This document shows positions 24,283 to 32,267 of a stretch of 64,000 nucleotides of DNA, piece by piece; the first letter of the stretch is position 1, and every line of letters begins with the position of its first letter. This DNA is from Curtobacterium sp. MCSS17_008. Lineage in GTDB: Bacteria; Actinomycetota; Actinomycetes; Actinomycetales; Microbacteriaceae. The stretch is from positions 1 through 64,000 of the forward strand of contig NZ_QKSM01000009.1 in assembly GCF_003234185.1 (NCBI RefSeq), in the 5' to 3' direction. Under the pieces are notes generated by a model. It was not told the origin of the DNA. It searched no databases and saw only the letters and a list, made by a program, of their open reading frames with translations. The translations under genes were made by a program, and so were the position numbers.

Positions 24283-24384
24283 ATGGAGAGTTCGACCAAG
24301 CACGTGATCGCCACCCTCACCACCTGCGCCGCGATCATCGTCGTCACCGCCGCGGCCCTCGTCGCCATGTCGCCCGTCCCGTGA
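24283..24384 (+). CDS. 33-residue single-helix membrane peptide
   Basis: ATG to TGA gives 33 residues: MESSTKHVIATLTTCAAI then IVVTAAALVAMSPVP. It is one hydrophobic helix with a short polar N-terminus containing Lys and His. The ribosome site is weak. Support comes only from the clean membrane-peptide composition in a gap between two genes; it could be chance. Confidence 0.35.
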   Translation: MESSTKHVIATLTTCAAIIVVTAAALVAMSPVP

Positions 24385-24469
24385 CCCACGGCCGACGAGG
24401 GCCCGCGGTGCAGCGGCGGCCGCAGCGGTGGACCCGCACCGGCCGACGGCGCCGTGCGATGATCGAGCC

Positions 24470-25762
24470 GTGACGGACCGGCGCACGTTCCTCCGGCCGC
24501 TGCGGACCCGGTCGATCGTCGTCGACGCCGTCTGGGCGGGCATCGCCGCGCTGCTGTTCACCGCGCCGATCGACCTCGAGCTCGAGCACGCCAGCCCCCT
24601 CGCCGTCGTCGCCGCCTGCGTCGCCATCGCCCTGCGTCGCCTGACGCCGAGCGGGGCCATGGTCGTGACGGTCGTGCTCGGCGCCGTGCAGGTGACCGGC
24701 GGCGAGCGCCCCTCGCTCGTCGACCTCGCCATCGCCGTGGTGATCGGCACGGCCGCGGTGGTCGGCACCCGGACCGAGGCCGTGCTCGCCGGTGTGCTCG
24801 CCGTGGTGGCGGGTGCCTCGGCATCGTTGTACCTTGCCACGACCGGTTACCGGTACGCCCTGCTGCTGAACGGGCCCAGGGACCAGGTCGTCCTCGTCCT
24901 CGCGGCGCCCGCGCTCGTGCTGCTCTCGGTGTGGGCGGCCGGACTCGCCGGCAGGGCCGTGCGGTCGCAGAACGCCGAGGCCGTCCGCCGTGCCGACGCC
25001 GAGGCCGCGGCGAGTCGCGCCGAGGCCGTGGCGAACCGGGCCGAGGCCGTCGCCACCCGCGCCGTCGACGAGGCCGAGGCCGAGCGCATCCGCGCCGACA
25101 TCGCCCGCGACGTGCACGACGTCGTCGGACACTCGCTCGCCGTGATCATCGCGCAGGCCGACTCCGTGCCGTTCCTCGACGACGAGGCCCGCATCCGCGA
25201 GGTCAGCGCCACGATCGCGAGCACCGCGCGCAGCTCCCTCGTCGAGGTCCGCCAGGTGCTCGGCCACATCGACGGTCCGGACGCGACGACCGACCCGACC
25301 TCGTTCGAGGAGATCGTCCGGGGCATCCGCGAGGCCGGCGTCGACGTCGAGCACACCGTCCGCGGCGTCGCGCGGCCGCTCGGCGCGGTGCACGGCACGG
25401 CCGCCCGCCGCGTCCTGCAGGAGATGCTCACGAACGCGCTCCGGCACGGGGTGCCCGGCGGCGCCGTCGAGGTCCGCGAGACCTGGCGTTCGGCGGACCT
25501 CGTGCTCGAGGTCGAGAACGCCGTCCCCGCGAGCGCCCTGCCCGTCGGCGGCGAGCTCGGGCTCGAGGAGCTCGCGGCCTCCCCGGCGACGGGCGAGCAG
25601 CCCACCGCGCCGACCAGCACGCGGGGATCCGGCCGGGGGCTCACCGGCATGCAGACCCGCCTCACCACGATCGGCGGGTCGTTCGACGCCGCCGTGCTGG
25701 ACGCCGTGTTCTCCGCGCGCGCCCGCATCCCGTTCGACGTCCGAAGGGGGACGACCCGATGA
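24470..25762 (+). CDS. Sensor histidine kinase (NarL-type partner)
   Basis: 430 residues from GTG. Four or five hydrophobic helices (about 18-150) form the sensor; then an Ala/Glu-rich coiled coil with a near seven-residue RAEAVAN repeat (about 170-205) leads to the HisKA_3 dimerisation helix ARDVHDVVGHSLAVIIAQAD, where the His after DV is phosphorylated. The ATPase part has NALRHGVPGG (N box) and GSGRGLTGMQTRL (G box). It overlaps its response regulator by ATGA. The signal sensed is unknown. Confidence 0.9.
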   Translation: MTDRRTFLRPLRTRSIVVDAVWAGIAALLFTAPIDLELEHASPLAVVAACVAIALRRLTPSGAMVVTVVLGAVQVTGGERPSLVDLAIAVVIGTAAVVGTRTEAVLAGVLAVVAGASASLYLATTGYRYALLLNGPRDQVVLVLAAPALVLLSVWAAGLAGRAVRSQNAEAVRRADAEAAASRAEAVANRAEAVATRAVDEAEAERIRADIARDVHDVVGHSLAVIIAQADSVPFLDDEARIREVSATIASTARSSLVEVRQVLGHIDGPDATTDPTSFEEIVRGIREAGVDVEHTVRGVARPLGAVHGTAARRVLQEMLTNALRHGVPGGAVEVRETWRSADLVLEVENAVPASALPVGGELGLEELAASPATGEQPTAPTSTRGSGRGLTGMQTRLTTIGGSFDAAVLDAVFSARARIPFDVRRGTTR

Positions 25763-26448
25763 CCGACCCGATCCGCATCCTGCTCACCGACGACCAGGCG
25801 CTCTTCCGCGCCGGGCTGCGCGTCGTGCTCGACGCCCAGCCGGACATGGAGGTCGTGGGCGAGGCCTCCGACGGTGCGGAAGCACTGGACCGCGTCCGCG
25901 AACTCCGTCCCGACGTCCTGCTGCTCGACATGCGGATGGCGGGCATGGACGGCGTCGAGACCGTGCGCCACCTGTTCTCCGACGCCTTCGGCGGTCCGCT
26001 CCCGCGTGTGGTGGTCCTCACGACCTTCGGGCTCGACCCCGCGGCGGCCACCGCGATCCGCCTCGGTGCGAGCGGCTTCCTGCTCAAGGACACGACGCCA
26101 CCGTTCCTCTTCGCGGCCGTGCGGGCCGTCCACGAGGGGAGCTCGGTGATCGCGCCGAACGACCTCTCGCAGCTGTTCGGCGTGGACGTCGACCGCGCCC
26201 CGGCCCCGCAGCCGGCGGCGTTCCAGGCGCTGACCGACCGCGAACGGATCGTGTTCGGCTGGGCGTCACGAGGACTCTCGAACGCGGAGATCGCGGCGAA
26301 GGAGTTCGTCACCGAGTCGACGGTGAAGACCCAGATCTCGAGCATCCTCGGCAAGCTCGCGCTCCGCGACCGGGTGCAGCTCGTCGTGTACGCGCACGAC
26401 CACGGTCTCGCCGGCGCCCGTGAGGGCGACGGCACCGCGACCGTCTGA
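25759..26448 (+). CDS. NarL/FixJ-family response regulator
   Basis: 229 residues. The receiver has DD at residues 11-12 (RILLTDDQALFR), the phospho-acceptor Asp in LLLDMRMAGMDG, the Thr in VVVLTTFG and the Lys in FLLKDTTP. The LuxR-type HTH is at the end: LTDRERIVFGWASRGLSNAE then IAAKEFVTESTVKTQISSIL. It starts inside the kinase stop codon (ATGA), so the two are made together. Targets are unknown; the strong hairpin at 26521 ends the operon. Confidence 0.92.
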   Translation: MTDPIRILLTDDQALFRAGLRVVLDAQPDMEVVGEASDGAEALDRVRELRPDVLLLDMRMAGMDGVETVRHLFSDAFGGPLPRVVVLTTFGLDPAAATAIRLGASGFLLKDTTPPFLFAAVRAVHEGSSVIAPNDLSQLFGVDVDRAPAPQPAAFQALTDRERIVFGWASRGLSNAEIAAKEFVTESTVKTQISSILGKLALRDRVQLVVYAHDHGLAGAREGDGTATV

Positions 26449-26520
26449 CGAGCGGGGGCGCGCGCCGGGGCCGGTCCGGGCCTCCCGGCCGTCGCCACCG
26501 CACGTCGTGGGCCGGAACGC

Positions 26521-26556
26521 GGGAAGGCCCTCCGGATTCCTCCGGAGGGCCTTCCC
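26521..26556. terminator. Bidirectional terminator, response regulator / tRNA-Leu
   Basis: A perfect 16-base stem starting GGGAAGGCCCTCCGGA with loop TTCC. It lies 73 bases after the response-regulator stop on the plus strand and 5 bases after the tRNA-Leu 3' end on the minus strand, so it can serve both. Confidence 0.8.
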
Positions 26557-26561
26557 TCACC

Positions 26562-26648
26562 TGGTGCGCGAGGGGGGACTTGAACCCCCACGCCGTTGCC
26601 AGCACACGGACCTGAACCGTGCGCGTCTACCAATTCCGCCACTCGCGC
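26562..26648 (-). tRNA. tRNA-Leu (CAG)
   Basis: 87 bases including an encoded CCA. The acceptor GCGCGAG pairs with CTCGCGC; the anticodon stem-loop is CACGG-TTCAGGT-CCGTG with anticodon CAG, reading CUG. A long variable arm (TGCTGGCAACGGCGT) marks the class II tRNA, and the T arm is GGGGG-TTCAAGT-CCCCC. It faces away from fhaA, as leucine tRNA does beside fhaA in mycobacteria. Confidence 0.97.
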
Positions 26649-26758
26649 CAGCCCGGCAACACTAGCACGCGTCGGAGGGTGCCCGTGACCACGCACAGAC
26701 GGGCAGGAGCGCCACCCACTACCATGCAGTGGTCCCTGACCGACGACCACGGAGACAC

Positions 26759-27439
26759 ATGGGCCTCTTGGACAGCTTCGAGCGAGGGTTGGAGCGCGCC
26801 GTCAACGGCGCCTTCGCGAAGACCTTCCGCTCCGGCGTGCAGCCCGTCGAGATCTCCAGCGCCCTGCGGCGGGAGCTCGACACGAAGGCCGCCGTCGTCT
26901 CCCGCGAGCGGATCCTCGTGCCGAACGAGTTCACGGTGCGGCTCGCCCCGCCGGACCACTCGCGCATGCACGACATCGGCCGGCCGCTCATCGACGAGCT
27001 GTCGCAGATGGTCCAGCAGCACGCGGTCGCGCAGAACTACTCGTTCTCCGGACCGGTCTCCATCACGCTGCAACAGGACGGCACGCTGTCCACCGGGATC
27101 CTGCAGATCGACTCGTCCACCGTGCAGCGCGACGTCGCCTGGGTGGCCGTGCTCGACATCGGCTCGCAGCGGCACCGGCTGCACCGCGGCCGCACCGTCA
27201 TCGGCCGCGGAACGGATGCCGACATCACCGTCGCCGACACCGGCACGAGCCGGAAGCACGTCGAGATCATCTGGGACGGCAAGCACGCCCAGGCGAACGA
27301 CCTCGGCTCCACGAACGGCTCGAAGCTGAACGGCGAACGCTTCCAGCAGGCCATCGTCGAGCCGGACTCCACCATCGAGATCGGTCGTACCCGTATGGTG
27401 TTCCGGGTGATCCCCGAGAGCGACGGAGGTGCTCGATGA
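26759..27439 (+). CDS. fhaA: FhaA: DUF3662 and FHA domain protein
   Basis: 226 residues, starting MGLLDSFERGLERAVNGAFA, the standard opening. The N-terminal DUF3662 domain runs to about 120 and the C-terminal FHA domain follows: HRGRTVIGRGTDADITVADT, then GTSRKHVEIIWDG and DLGSTNGSKLNGE. FHA reads phosphothreonine peptides; in mycobacteria FhaA is phosphorylated by PknB and binds the MurJ regulator module. The shorter linker than in mycobacterial FhaA (about 500 residues) is typical of Microbacteriaceae. It overlaps fhaB (ATGA) and opens the seven-gene cell-wall operon. Confidence 0.93.
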   Translation: MGLLDSFERGLERAVNGAFAKTFRSGVQPVEISSALRRELDTKAAVVSRERILVPNEFTVRLAPPDHSRMHDIGRPLIDELSQMVQQHAVAQNYSFSGPVSITLQQDGTLSTGILQIDSSTVQRDVAWVAVLDIGSQRHRLHRGRTVIGRGTDADITVADTGTSRKHVEIIWDGKHAQANDLGSTNGSKLNGERFQQAIVEPDSTIEIGRTRMVFRVIPESDGGAR

Positions 27440-27993
27440 CCACAGGCCTGACCCTGCTCGTCCTGCGCTTCGCCTTCCTCGCGGTGCTGTGGCTGTTCGT
27501 GTTCGTGATCGTCTTCGCCCTGCGGAGCGACCTGTTCGGCCAGCGCGTCCGCACCATCCCGACCGACCCGAAGGCCGGCGCGTCGAGCCCGACGACGCCG
27601 CCCGTGCCCACTGCTGCAGCGGCCGCACCCGCCGCGCCCGGCGCCTTCACCGAGCTCATCGGGCAGCCGACCGGCGGCCAGCAGCAGACTGCGGCCACCG
27701 GCGTCCCCACCCGGCTCGTCATCACCGAGGGGTCGCGCGAGGGCATGGAGATGCCGCTCGGGGGCGGGCCGATCACCATCGGACGCTCCAGCGAGTCGAA
27801 CGTCGTCATCCGCGACGACTACACGTCGACCAACCACGCCCGCCTCGACCTCCGCGCCGACGGCTGGGTCCTGTCCGACCTCGAGTCCACGAACGGCACG
27901 TTCGTCAACGGTCAGAAGGTGACCGGCCCCGTGACCATCGCGGAACGGACGCCCATCACGATCGGGACGACGACGTTCGAGCTGCGGCGGTAA
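27436..27993 (+). CDS. fhaB: FhaB/FipA: membrane-anchored FHA protein
   Basis: 185 residues. An N-terminal membrane helix (LLVLRFAFLAVLWLFVFVIV, about 8-28) is followed by a Pro/Ala/Thr-rich linker and an FHA domain: ITIGRSSESNVVIRDDYTST, then NHARLDLRADG and DLESTNGTFVNGQKV. The conserved Arg, Ser and Asn phosphothreonine-binding residues are present. It is known to link the kinases to the cell-division and elongation machinery. It overlaps fhaA and ends seven bases before pstP. Confidence 0.93.
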   Translation: MTTGLTLLVLRFAFLAVLWLFVFVIVFALRSDLFGQRVRTIPTDPKAGASSPTTPPVPTAAAAAPAAPGAFTELIGQPTGGQQQTAATGVPTRLVITEGSREGMEMPLGGGPITIGRSSESNVVIRDDYTSTNHARLDLRADGWVLSDLESTNGTFVNGQKVTGPVTIAERTPITIGTTTFELRR

Positions 27994-28000
27994 CCGGGAC

Positions 28001-29383
28001 ATGACCGCTCGCACACTGAGCGCCGCTGTGTCCCACGTGGGGCGCATCCGCGCCAACAACCAGGACTCCGGGTACGCCGGCACGCACCTGTTCGCGGTCG
28101 CCGACGGCATGGGCGGCCACGCCGGTGGCGACGTCGCCTCCGCCATCGCCATCCGCCGGGTCCGCGAGGTCGACCGTGAGTTCCCGTCGGCGCACGACGC
28201 CGAGTTCGCCCTGCAGTCCGCGCTCATCGCCGCGAACCAGCTCATCACCGAGACGGTCTTCGAGCACCAGGAGCTCACCGGTATGGGCACCACGGTGTCC
28301 GCGCTCATCCGTGTCGGCGAGCAGGTGGCGATCGCGCACATCGGCGACTCCCGCATCTACCGCATGCGCGACGGCGAGCTCCAGCAGATCACCTCGGACC
28401 ACACGTTCGTGCAGCGTCTGGTCGACAGCGGCCGGATCACCCCGGAGGAAGCGGCGGTCCACCCCCGGCGGTCGGTGCTCATGCGCGTGCTCGGCGACGT
28501 CGACGCCGCGCCCGAGGTCGACACCGCCGTCATGGACATCCAGACCGGCGACCGCTGGCTGCTCTGCTCGGACGGCCTGTCGTCGTACCTGGCCGAGGAG
28601 CGGATCCGGCACGCCCTCGCGTCGAACATGGACGCGAACCAGGTCACCCAGCGCCTGGTGAAGGAGACCCTCGACCACGGCGCGCCGGACAACGTCACCG
28701 TCGTCGTGATGGACGTCACGGACACCGAGCCCGAGGACGACGACGACGCGGCGACGACCGTCGGCTCCGCCGCGGCACCGCTCACGTTCGAGGCGTCGAC
28801 CGGCCGGAAGCCGATCCGCCTCCCCACGATCCTGCTCCACCCGCTCAAGGTCACCACCGCGCCCGAGGACTCGCACTTCGAGCCCGAGTCGGACCAGTAC
28901 TTCGCCGAGCTGATCGCCGAGGACCGCCGTCGTCGCATCCGACGCCGCGTCGCCTGGTCGATCGCGCTCGTCGCCGCCGTCGCCGCCCTCGTCGGCGCGG
29001 TGTTCCTCGGCTGGCGGATCACGCAGGCGCACTACTACGTCGGCGTCGACCGCGGGACGGTGGCGATCTACCAGGGCGTCCAGCAGTCGATCGGCCCGAT
29101 CGCCCTGTCCGACGTGTACGAGGACACCGACATCACGGTCTCCTCGTTGCCCGACTACACGCGCGAGAACGTGCGGTCCACGATCAACGCGACGTCGCTC
29201 TCCGACGCCCGCGACATCGTCGACCGACTCCGGAAGGCCGCGGCGACCGGTCAGGACCAGGCGGGCACCGGTGGAGACGGCGGCTCGTCGTCGCCGTCCC
29301 CGACGCCGTCGGGATCCTCGACACCGTCCCGCTCCGCATCGCCCTCCGCGTCCCCTTCCGCCTCGCGGGGAGCCGGCCGATGA
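28001..29383 (+). CDS. pstP: PstP: PP2C-type Ser/Thr phosphatase
   Basis: 460 residues. The PP2C domain fills about 1-240 with metal-binding acids in NNQDSGYAG, AVADGMGGHAGG, HIGDSRIY, LCSDGLSS and PDNVTVVVMD. A membrane helix (RRVAWSIALVAAVAALVGAV) lies near 310-330 and is followed by an extracytoplasmic part and a Ser/Pro-rich low-complexity tail. It removes the phosphates put on by PknA/PknB, so kinase and phosphatase are made from the same operon. It overlaps rodA by ATGA. Confidence 0.95.
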   Translation: MTARTLSAAVSHVGRIRANNQDSGYAGTHLFAVADGMGGHAGGDVASAIAIRRVREVDREFPSAHDAEFALQSALIAANQLITETVFEHQELTGMGTTVSALIRVGEQVAIAHIGDSRIYRMRDGELQQITSDHTFVQRLVDSGRITPEEAAVHPRRSVLMRVLGDVDAAPEVDTAVMDIQTGDRWLLCSDGLSSYLAEERIRHALASNMDANQVTQRLVKETLDHGAPDNVTVVVMDVTDTEPEDDDDAATTVGSAAAPLTFEASTGRKPIRLPTILLHPLKVTTAPEDSHFEPESDQYFAELIAEDRRRRIRRRVAWSIALVAAVAALVGAVFLGWRITQAHYYVGVDRGTVAIYQGVQQSIGPIALSDVYEDTDITVSSLPDYTRENVRSTINATSLSDARDIVDRLRKAAATGQDQAGTGGDGGSSSPSPTPSGSSTPSRSASPSASPSASRGAGR

Positions 29384-30816
29384 GCACCGCGACCGCCCAG
29401 TCCTTCACCCAGGCGATCACCATCAAGCTGCGCGAGCCGGCCCGGGCCCGGAACCTCGAGCTCGTGCTGCTCGTGATCGCGTGCGGCATCTGCGCCGGGG
29501 CGATGGTGCTCGTGCAGCTCGGCACCAAGGGACGCATCTTCGACACCGGCGTGCTCTGGGTGGGCGGCGGGATCCTCGGGCTCGCGCTCATCATGCACGT
29601 GGTGCTCCGCGTCGTCGCGAAGCACGCCGACCCGTTCGTCCTGCCGATCGCGCTCGTGCTGAACGGCATCGGCATCGCGGAGATCTACCGCATCGACGTC
29701 CACAACGGGCTGACCGGCTGGGACGCGATCGGCGTGAAGCAGATCGTCTGGACGATGCTCGCCATGGTCCTGGCGACCGTCACCCTGATCGCGGTCCGCA
29801 ACCACCGGTTCCTGCAGCGCTACCGCTACATCTTCATGGCCGCGACGATCGCCCTGCTCCTGCTGCCGATGCTGCCCGGCATCGGCACGAACATCGGCGG
29901 CGCCCGGGTGTGGATCCAGATCGGTCCGTTCTCGTTCCAGCCGGGCGAGCTCGCGAAGATCACCATGGCGCTGTTCTTCGCCGGGTACCTGGTCACCGCC
30001 CGTGACTCGCTGTCGATCGTCGGCAGGAAGTTCGCCGGCATGACGTTCCCGCGAGCACGCGACCTCGGTCCGATCCTGGTGATGTGGGCCGCCGCGATGG
30101 CCGTCCTCGTGTTCCAGCGCGACCTCGGCACGGCCCTGCTGTACTTCGGCCTGTTCCTCGTGATGATCTACGTCGCGACCGCACGGCTCGGCTGGGTCGT
30201 CATCGGCCTCGGGCTCTTCGTCGGCGGCGCCCTCGTCGCCCAGTCCGTGCTCGTCTACGTGCGCGGTCGGTTCGAGCAGTGGCTGGACCCGTTCAACCAG
30301 GAGATCTTCGACCGCCAGACCCAGGGCAGCTACCAGCTCGTCCAGGGCCTGTTCGGCTTCGCCAACGGCGGCATCACGGGCACCGGTCTCGGCCAGGGCC
30401 GCCCGTACATCACGCCCGTCGCCAACGCGGACTACATCATCGCGTCGCTGGGCGAGGAGCTCGGGCTCATCGGCGTCTTCGCGATCCTGGCGCTCTTCAT
30501 CGTCCTGGCGTCGCGCGGCCTGCGCGTGGGATTCATGGCGCAGGACGACTTCGGCAAGCTGCTCGGCGTCGGCTTCGGCTTCATCATCGCGCTGCAGGTC
30601 TTCGTCGTCGTCGGCGGCATCACCCGCATCATCCCCGTCACGGGTCTCACCACACCGTTCATGGCCGCCGGTGGTTCGTCGCTCATCGCGAACTGGATCA
30701 TCGCCGCGATGCTCCTGCGGCTCACCGACTCGATCCCGGCAGAACAGCGCGTGCAGCAGGGCGCGATCCCCGCTGCGCGCGGTCGCGGCAGGACCAGGAA
30801 GGAGCGCTCCCGGTGA
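29380..30816 (+). CDS. rodA: RodA/FtsW peptidoglycan glycosyltransferase
   Basis: 478 residues of the SEDS family with about 12 membrane helices. The SEDS signature is visible in GGARVWIQIGPFSFQPGELA (with the proposed catalytic region following), LVFQRDLGTALLYFGLF, and the large loop QGSYQLVQGLFGFANGGITG then GLGQGRPYITPVANADYIIA. It polymerises lipid II together with the transpeptidase PbpA encoded next. The hydrophilic N-terminus (MSTATAQSFTQAITIKLREP) and the basic tail GRGRTRKERSR are cytoplasmic. It overlaps pstP and pbpA by four bases each. Confidence 0.94.
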   Translation: MSTATAQSFTQAITIKLREPARARNLELVLLVIACGICAGAMVLVQLGTKGRIFDTGVLWVGGGILGLALIMHVVLRVVAKHADPFVLPIALVLNGIGIAEIYRIDVHNGLTGWDAIGVKQIVWTMLAMVLATVTLIAVRNHRFLQRYRYIFMAATIALLLLPMLPGIGTNIGGARVWIQIGPFSFQPGELAKITMALFFAGYLVTARDSLSIVGRKFAGMTFPRARDLGPILVMWAAAMAVLVFQRDLGTALLYFGLFLVMIYVATARLGWVVIGLGLFVGGALVAQSVLVYVRGRFEQWLDPFNQEIFDRQTQGSYQLVQGLFGFANGGITGTGLGQGRPYITPVANADYIIASLGEELGLIGVFAILALFIVLASRGLRVGFMAQDDFGKLLGVGFGFIIALQVFVVVGGITRIIPVTGLTTPFMAAGGSSLIANWIIAAMLLRLTDSIPAEQRVQQGAIPAARGRGRTRKERSR

Positions 30817-32267
30817 ACCGTCAGCTCCGTGGCGTCTCGACCGTCATCGTGCTCATGTTCGTCGCGCTCTTCGTGTCGACGACGTCCATCCAGTTCTTCG
30901 CGGCGGACTCGCTGCGTGCGGATTCGCGGAACTCCCGCACGATCCTCGACAGCTACTCGACGAAGCGCGGCGCCATCCTCGTGGACGGCAGCCCCATCGC
31001 CGAGTCGACCCCGTCGGACGACCAGTACCAGTACCAGCGGAAGTACACGAACGGTGCGCTGTACTCGGCCGTCACCGGCTACTTCACGATCGGCCAGGGG
31101 AACACCGGCATCGAGAGCGCCGAGAACGCCGTGCTCTCCGGCAACTCCGACGCCTCGTTCTTCCAGAACCTCAACGCCATCCTCACCGGCCAGGACGTCC
31201 AGGGCGACAACGTCAACCTGACGATCGACCCCGATGTGCAGCAGGCCGCGTACGACGCCCTCGGCGAGAACAGCGGCGCGGTCGTGGCCCTCCAGCCGTC
31301 GACCGGCAAGGTCCTCGCGATGGTGTCGAAGCCCGCGTACGACCCGAACTCACTCACCTCGCACGACACCGCCGAGGTCAAGCAGCAGTACGACGCACTG
31401 CTGCAGCAGACCCCGACCCCGCTGCAGAACCGCGCGATCGGCGGCGACCTGTACACCCCGGGATCGGTGTTCAAGCTCATCGTCGCGTCGGCCGCGCTCA
31501 AGGACGGCAAGTACTCGCTCGACTCCGAGTTCCCGAACCCGTCGCGCCTGCAGCTGCCCGGCACGAGCAGCTACATCAACAACGCCGAGGGCGGGTCCTG
31601 CGGCGGCGGCGACAAGGTGAAGCTCCGCACCGCGATCCAGTACTCCTGCAACATCCCGTTCGCGGAGCTCGGGCAGAAGCTCGGCTACGACACGATCAAG
31701 TCCGTCGCTGACGAGTACGGCTTCGGTGACGCCATCGAGGTGCCGATGCGCGCCACGGCGAGCCAGTACCCGGAGGTCGACTCCACCGCCCAGCTCATGC
31801 TGAGCGCCTTCGGCCAGGCCAGCGTGCGCGTCTCGCCGTTGCAGATGGCGATGGTGTCCGCCGGCATCGCGAACGGCGGCAAGGTCATGCAGCCGTCGCT
31901 CGTCGACTCGATCACCACGAGCGACCTCAAGACCGTCGAGTCCTTCTCCCCGAGGCAGTACAGCGATCCGCTGTCCGGCTCCGAGGCCGCCGACCTGACC
32001 GAGGCGATGCAGAGCGTCGTCAGCGGCGGGACCGGCACGAATGCCAAGATCGACGGTGTCGACGTCGCCGGCAAGACGGGCACGGCGGAGGGCGGTACGG
32101 GCGACCCGTACACCCTGTGGTTCACGGGGTTCGCCCCGGCGAAGAACCCGGAGGTGGCCGTCGCGGTCGTCGTCGGGAACGGCGGCGGGCTCGGGCAGTC
32201 CGGCGTCGGCAACACGGTCGCGGCCCCGGTCGCGAAGAAAGTCATGGAGGCGGTGCTGAACAAATGA
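30813..32267 (+). CDS. pbpA: PbpA: class B penicillin-binding protein
   Basis: 484 residues from GTG overlapping the rodA stop (GTGA). A single membrane helix (VSTVIVLMFVALFVSTTSIQ, about 8-28) anchors a periplasm-facing protein. The transpeptidase motifs are in order: SxxK in YTPGSVFKLIV, SxN in IQYSCNIPF and KTG in VAGKTGTAEGG. Its family, like mycobacterial PbpA, cross-links peptidoglycan during elongation and division. It is the partner of the adjacent RodA and overlaps pknA by ATGA. Confidence 0.95.
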   Translation: MNRQLRGVSTVIVLMFVALFVSTTSIQFFAADSLRADSRNSRTILDSYSTKRGAILVDGSPIAESTPSDDQYQYQRKYTNGALYSAVTGYFTIGQGNTGIESAENAVLSGNSDASFFQNLNAILTGQDVQGDNVNLTIDPDVQQAAYDALGENSGAVVALQPSTGKVLAMVSKPAYDPNSLTSHDTAEVKQQYDALLQQTPTPLQNRAIGGDLYTPGSVFKLIVASAALKDGKYSLDSEFPNPSRLQLPGTSSYINNAEGGSCGGGDKVKLRTAIQYSCNIPFAELGQKLGYDTIKSVADEYGFGDAIEVPMRATASQYPEVDSTAQLMLSAFGQASVRVSPLQMAMVSAGIANGGKVMQPSLVDSITTSDLKTVESFSPRQYSDPLSGSEAADLTEAMQSVVSGGTGTNAKIDGVDVAGKTGTAEGGTGDPYTLWFTGFAPAKNPEVAVAVVVGNGGGLGQSGVGNTVAAPVAKKVMEAVLNK

